The position numbers and the translations under genes are program-made. The notes under the pieces were generated by a model that was not told the DNA's origin, searched no databases, and saw nothing but the letters and a program-made list of their open reading frames with translations. From Bacteroidetes bacterium UBA7368 (lineage in GTDB: Bacteria; Bacteroidota; Rhodothermia; Rhodothermales; UBA10348): DNA of 6,344 nucleotides. Below, one piece after another: positions 4,928 through 6,344 of this stretch. Numbering within the stretch: position 1 is the first letter of the stretch; the number at the start of each line of letters is the position of its first letter. Where the stretch lies: the NCBI GenBank assembly GCA_002469915.1, contig DKOG01000069.1:1-6344 (forward strand). Direction: 5' to 3'.

Positions 4928-6344
4928 ATGTCAGCGTCCTCTTTATCAGACGGCCAACACCTCGCAGTCCCTGTGGAAGGGATGACTTGTGCCGCGTGTG
5001 CCTTACGAATAGAAAGAAAGCTTTCTCGCACGGACGGCATCGATGTAGCGAACGTCAATTACGCGACTGAGCAGGCATTGGTTGAAGTAAAGGAAGGTGT
5101 ACTATTATCAGAGATCGTCCAAATCATTGAAAAAACGGGCTATGAAGTTCGTCAAGCCATAGCTGAAACCTCGTTTTCAGGACCAAAAGCACATAAACAG
5201 GCACGTGACCTCAAAGAAGAATTGCTCCGGACCGACGGGATTCTATCGGCTGTAGCTACGTTTACTCCAGAGATGGTAGAGGTAGGAATAACCTACGTAC
5301 CGGGTATGATTTCTGGTAAAGAGTTGGCCCGACTTTTCAATGCATATTCGGGGTCGACGTCGACGACCGAACCAGATCGCGCATTGGACACTCACTCCGC
5401 TAGGTATGCGCAACTGAAGCGCCAATTCTGGTTTGCCGTTCTCTTCAGTATTCCGCTGGCCATTCTTGCAATGAGCCATGGAAGGCTAAACATCGCCGGA
5501 GATCATTTTATTCAGCTCTTTTTAGCGACGCCGGTCGTGTTTTATTCGGGTAGGCCCTTTTTCTCAAAAGCTTGGGTCGCCTTGCGCCACGGAGCGGCGG
5601 ATATGAATACGCTCGTCGCAATGGGAGTCGCTGCAGCATATGGCTATTCCGCAGCCGCCGTACTTTTTCCGGGACCCTTTGCACAAGGTCCTAGCGCAAT
5701 GCCGGACGTGTACTTTGAAGCGGCAGCGCTCATCGTTGCGCTCATTCTTTTGGGTCGACTTTTGGAAGAACGAGCCAAAGGTAAAACCGGATCAGCTATT
5801 CGCGGGCTTTTAGAACTACAGCCTGAACGGGTTCGGGTGGTTCGTGATGGTCAGGAGACGGAAATGGACGCAAGTGCTGTTGAACTCGGGATGCTGGTTC
5901 GAATTCGCCCAGGAGAACGCATTCCGGTGGATGCGATGGTCATGGACGGAGCAAGTAGGGTCGACGAGAGCATGTTGACCGGGGAGCCCATCCCGGTATC
6001 CAAGGGGGTGGGAGATAAAGTGTCTACGGGCACCGTCAATGCGACCGGGACCATGCTGGTTCAGGTAACACGTACCGGAAAAGATACCGTGCTAAGTCAG
6101 ATTGTCGAATTGGTCCGCCGCGCTTCCGCCTCAAAAGCGCCCATTCAACAAATGGCAGATCGGATTGCTGCCGTTTTCGTACCCGTCGTGATTGCGATTG
6201 CTCTCGTTACGGGGCTTATTTGGTTCTTTTTTGGACCAGAACCAGCGATCAATAATGCGTTACTCCGATTTGTTAGCGTACTCATAATCGCATGCCCATG
6301 CGCTTTGGGATTAGCCACTCCAACGGCCATCGTCGTGGGAACGG
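4928..6344 (+). CDS. copA: Copper-type P1B ATPase (CopA-like), 3' end outside window
   Basis: An inner-membrane heavy-metal pump, 472 codons visible and open at the right edge. The in-frame stop at 4901-4903 makes the ATG at 4928 the first possible ATG start. Order of parts: an HMA metal-binding domain with GMTCAAC (Cys21, Cys24), about residues 12-76; a second HMA-like stretch at about 88-140 with no cysteine pair; TM helices near 167-185, 193-212, 225-246 and 262-279; the actuator domain with PGERIPVDA and [15 protein letters not shown] (Thr351-Gly352-Glu353, the phosphatase loop); then TM helices near 413-435 and 446-470, the latter carrying Cys456-Pro457-Cys458 in [13 protein letters not shown]. 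The CPC motif with an N-terminal CxxC HMA indicates Cu(I)/Ag(I) export rather than Zn/Cd transport, although some CPC ATPases differ. The phosphorylation site DKTGT, the nucleotide-binding domain and the last two helices should follow beyond 6344. It is transcribed away from the lacI-family gene, with no other copper gene visible. Confidence 0.95.
   Translation, partial: MSASSLSDGQHLAVPVEGMTCAACALRIERKLSRTDGIDVANVNYATEQALVEVKEGVLLSEIVQIIEKTGYEVRQAIAETSFSGPKAHKQARDLKEELLRTDGILSAVATFTPEMVEVGITYVPGMISGKELARLFNAYSGSTSTTEPDRALDTHSARYAQLKRQFWFAVLFSIPLAILAMSHGRLNIAGDHFIQLFLATPVVFYSGRPFFSKAWVALRHGAADMNTLVAMGVAAAYGYSAAAVLFPGPFAQGPSAMPDVYFEAAALIVALILLGRLLEERAKGKTGSAIRGLLELQPERVRVVRDGQETEMDASAVELGMLVRIRPGERIPVDAMVMDGASRVDESMLTGEPIPVSKGVGDKVSTGTVNATGTMLVQVTRTGKDTVLSQIVELVRRASASKAPIQQMADRIAAVFVPVVIAIALVTGLIWFFFGPEPAINNALLRFVSVLIIACPCALGLATPTAIVVGT

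Noticed and set aside
4888..5070. Open frame of 60 codons on the + strand at the start of the copper ATPase
   Set aside because: Overlaps the ATPase N-terminus in another frame; the ATPase frame has the clear HMA motif, so this is a shadow.
5243..5479. Open frame of 78 codons on the - strand
   Set aside because: Antisense to the ATPase between its HMA-like region and TM1; no recognisable motif.
5851..6330. Two short - strand open frames
   Set aside because: Antisense to the actuator and membrane part of the ATPase; low-complexity translation rich in Thr/Ser/Pro, typical of shadows.
1..6344. CRISPR arrays, insertion sequences, tRNA or rRNA genes, long repeats
   Set aside because: None seen; nearly all of the window is explained by eight protein-coding genes, and the largest gap is 161 bp.

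Overview
The window looks like an ordinary bacterial chromosomal segment of roughly 50% GC with closely packed genes. It holds eight protein-coding genes, two of them cut by the window edges, and no RNA gene, insertion sequence, CRISPR array or long repeat that I can see. Most genes lack a clear Shine-Dalgarno sequence. PurC is the long (~319 aa) form with the motifs GYLAGHAW and KAEEGHDEDIS, which I associate with Bacteroidota and relatives such as Rhodothermota and Balneolota. That is my best guess for the organism, held with moderate confidence and inferred from memory of the family rather than a search.

Layout, left to right. (1) Positions 2-247 (+) are the C-terminal end of a GvpL/GvpF-type gas vesicle protein, closed by a perfect 15-bp hairpin terminator (278-317). 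(2) Positions 359-2769 (+) are a compact run of four genes: a LolC/LolE-type ABC permease, an AhpE/PrxQ-like peroxiredoxin, MoaD and MoaE. Gaps are 12 bp or less, and the peroxiredoxin and moaD overlap by one base, so co-transcription is likely. (3) Positions 2779-4766 (-) are a two-gene unit read right to left: a LacI-family regulator followed by purC, with stop and start overlapping by one base (TAATG). It converges on moaE with a 9-bp gap. (4) A 161-bp divergent intergenic region (4767-4927) separates lacI from (5) a copper-type P1B ATPase (4928 to the window end, +), which is open at the right edge.

Functionally, MoaD and MoaE are the two subunits of molybdopterin synthase. The permease is probably the inner-membrane part of a lipoprotein-releasing or related exporter, whose ATPase is not in view. 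The peroxiredoxin removes peroxides. PurC makes SAICAR in purine synthesis, and its coupling to a LacI-family regulator invites the question of whether that regulator responds to a purine. The ATPase would export Cu(I) or Ag(I). It carries one normal metal-binding domain and, apparently, a second degenerate one without cysteines.

I see no strong evidence of a wholly new system. The points most worth a second look are the gas vesicle gene at the left edge (its neighbours lie outside the window), the lacI-purC coupling, the cysteine-free second HMA-like domain of the ATPase, and small inverted repeats in the lacI/copA intergenic region.
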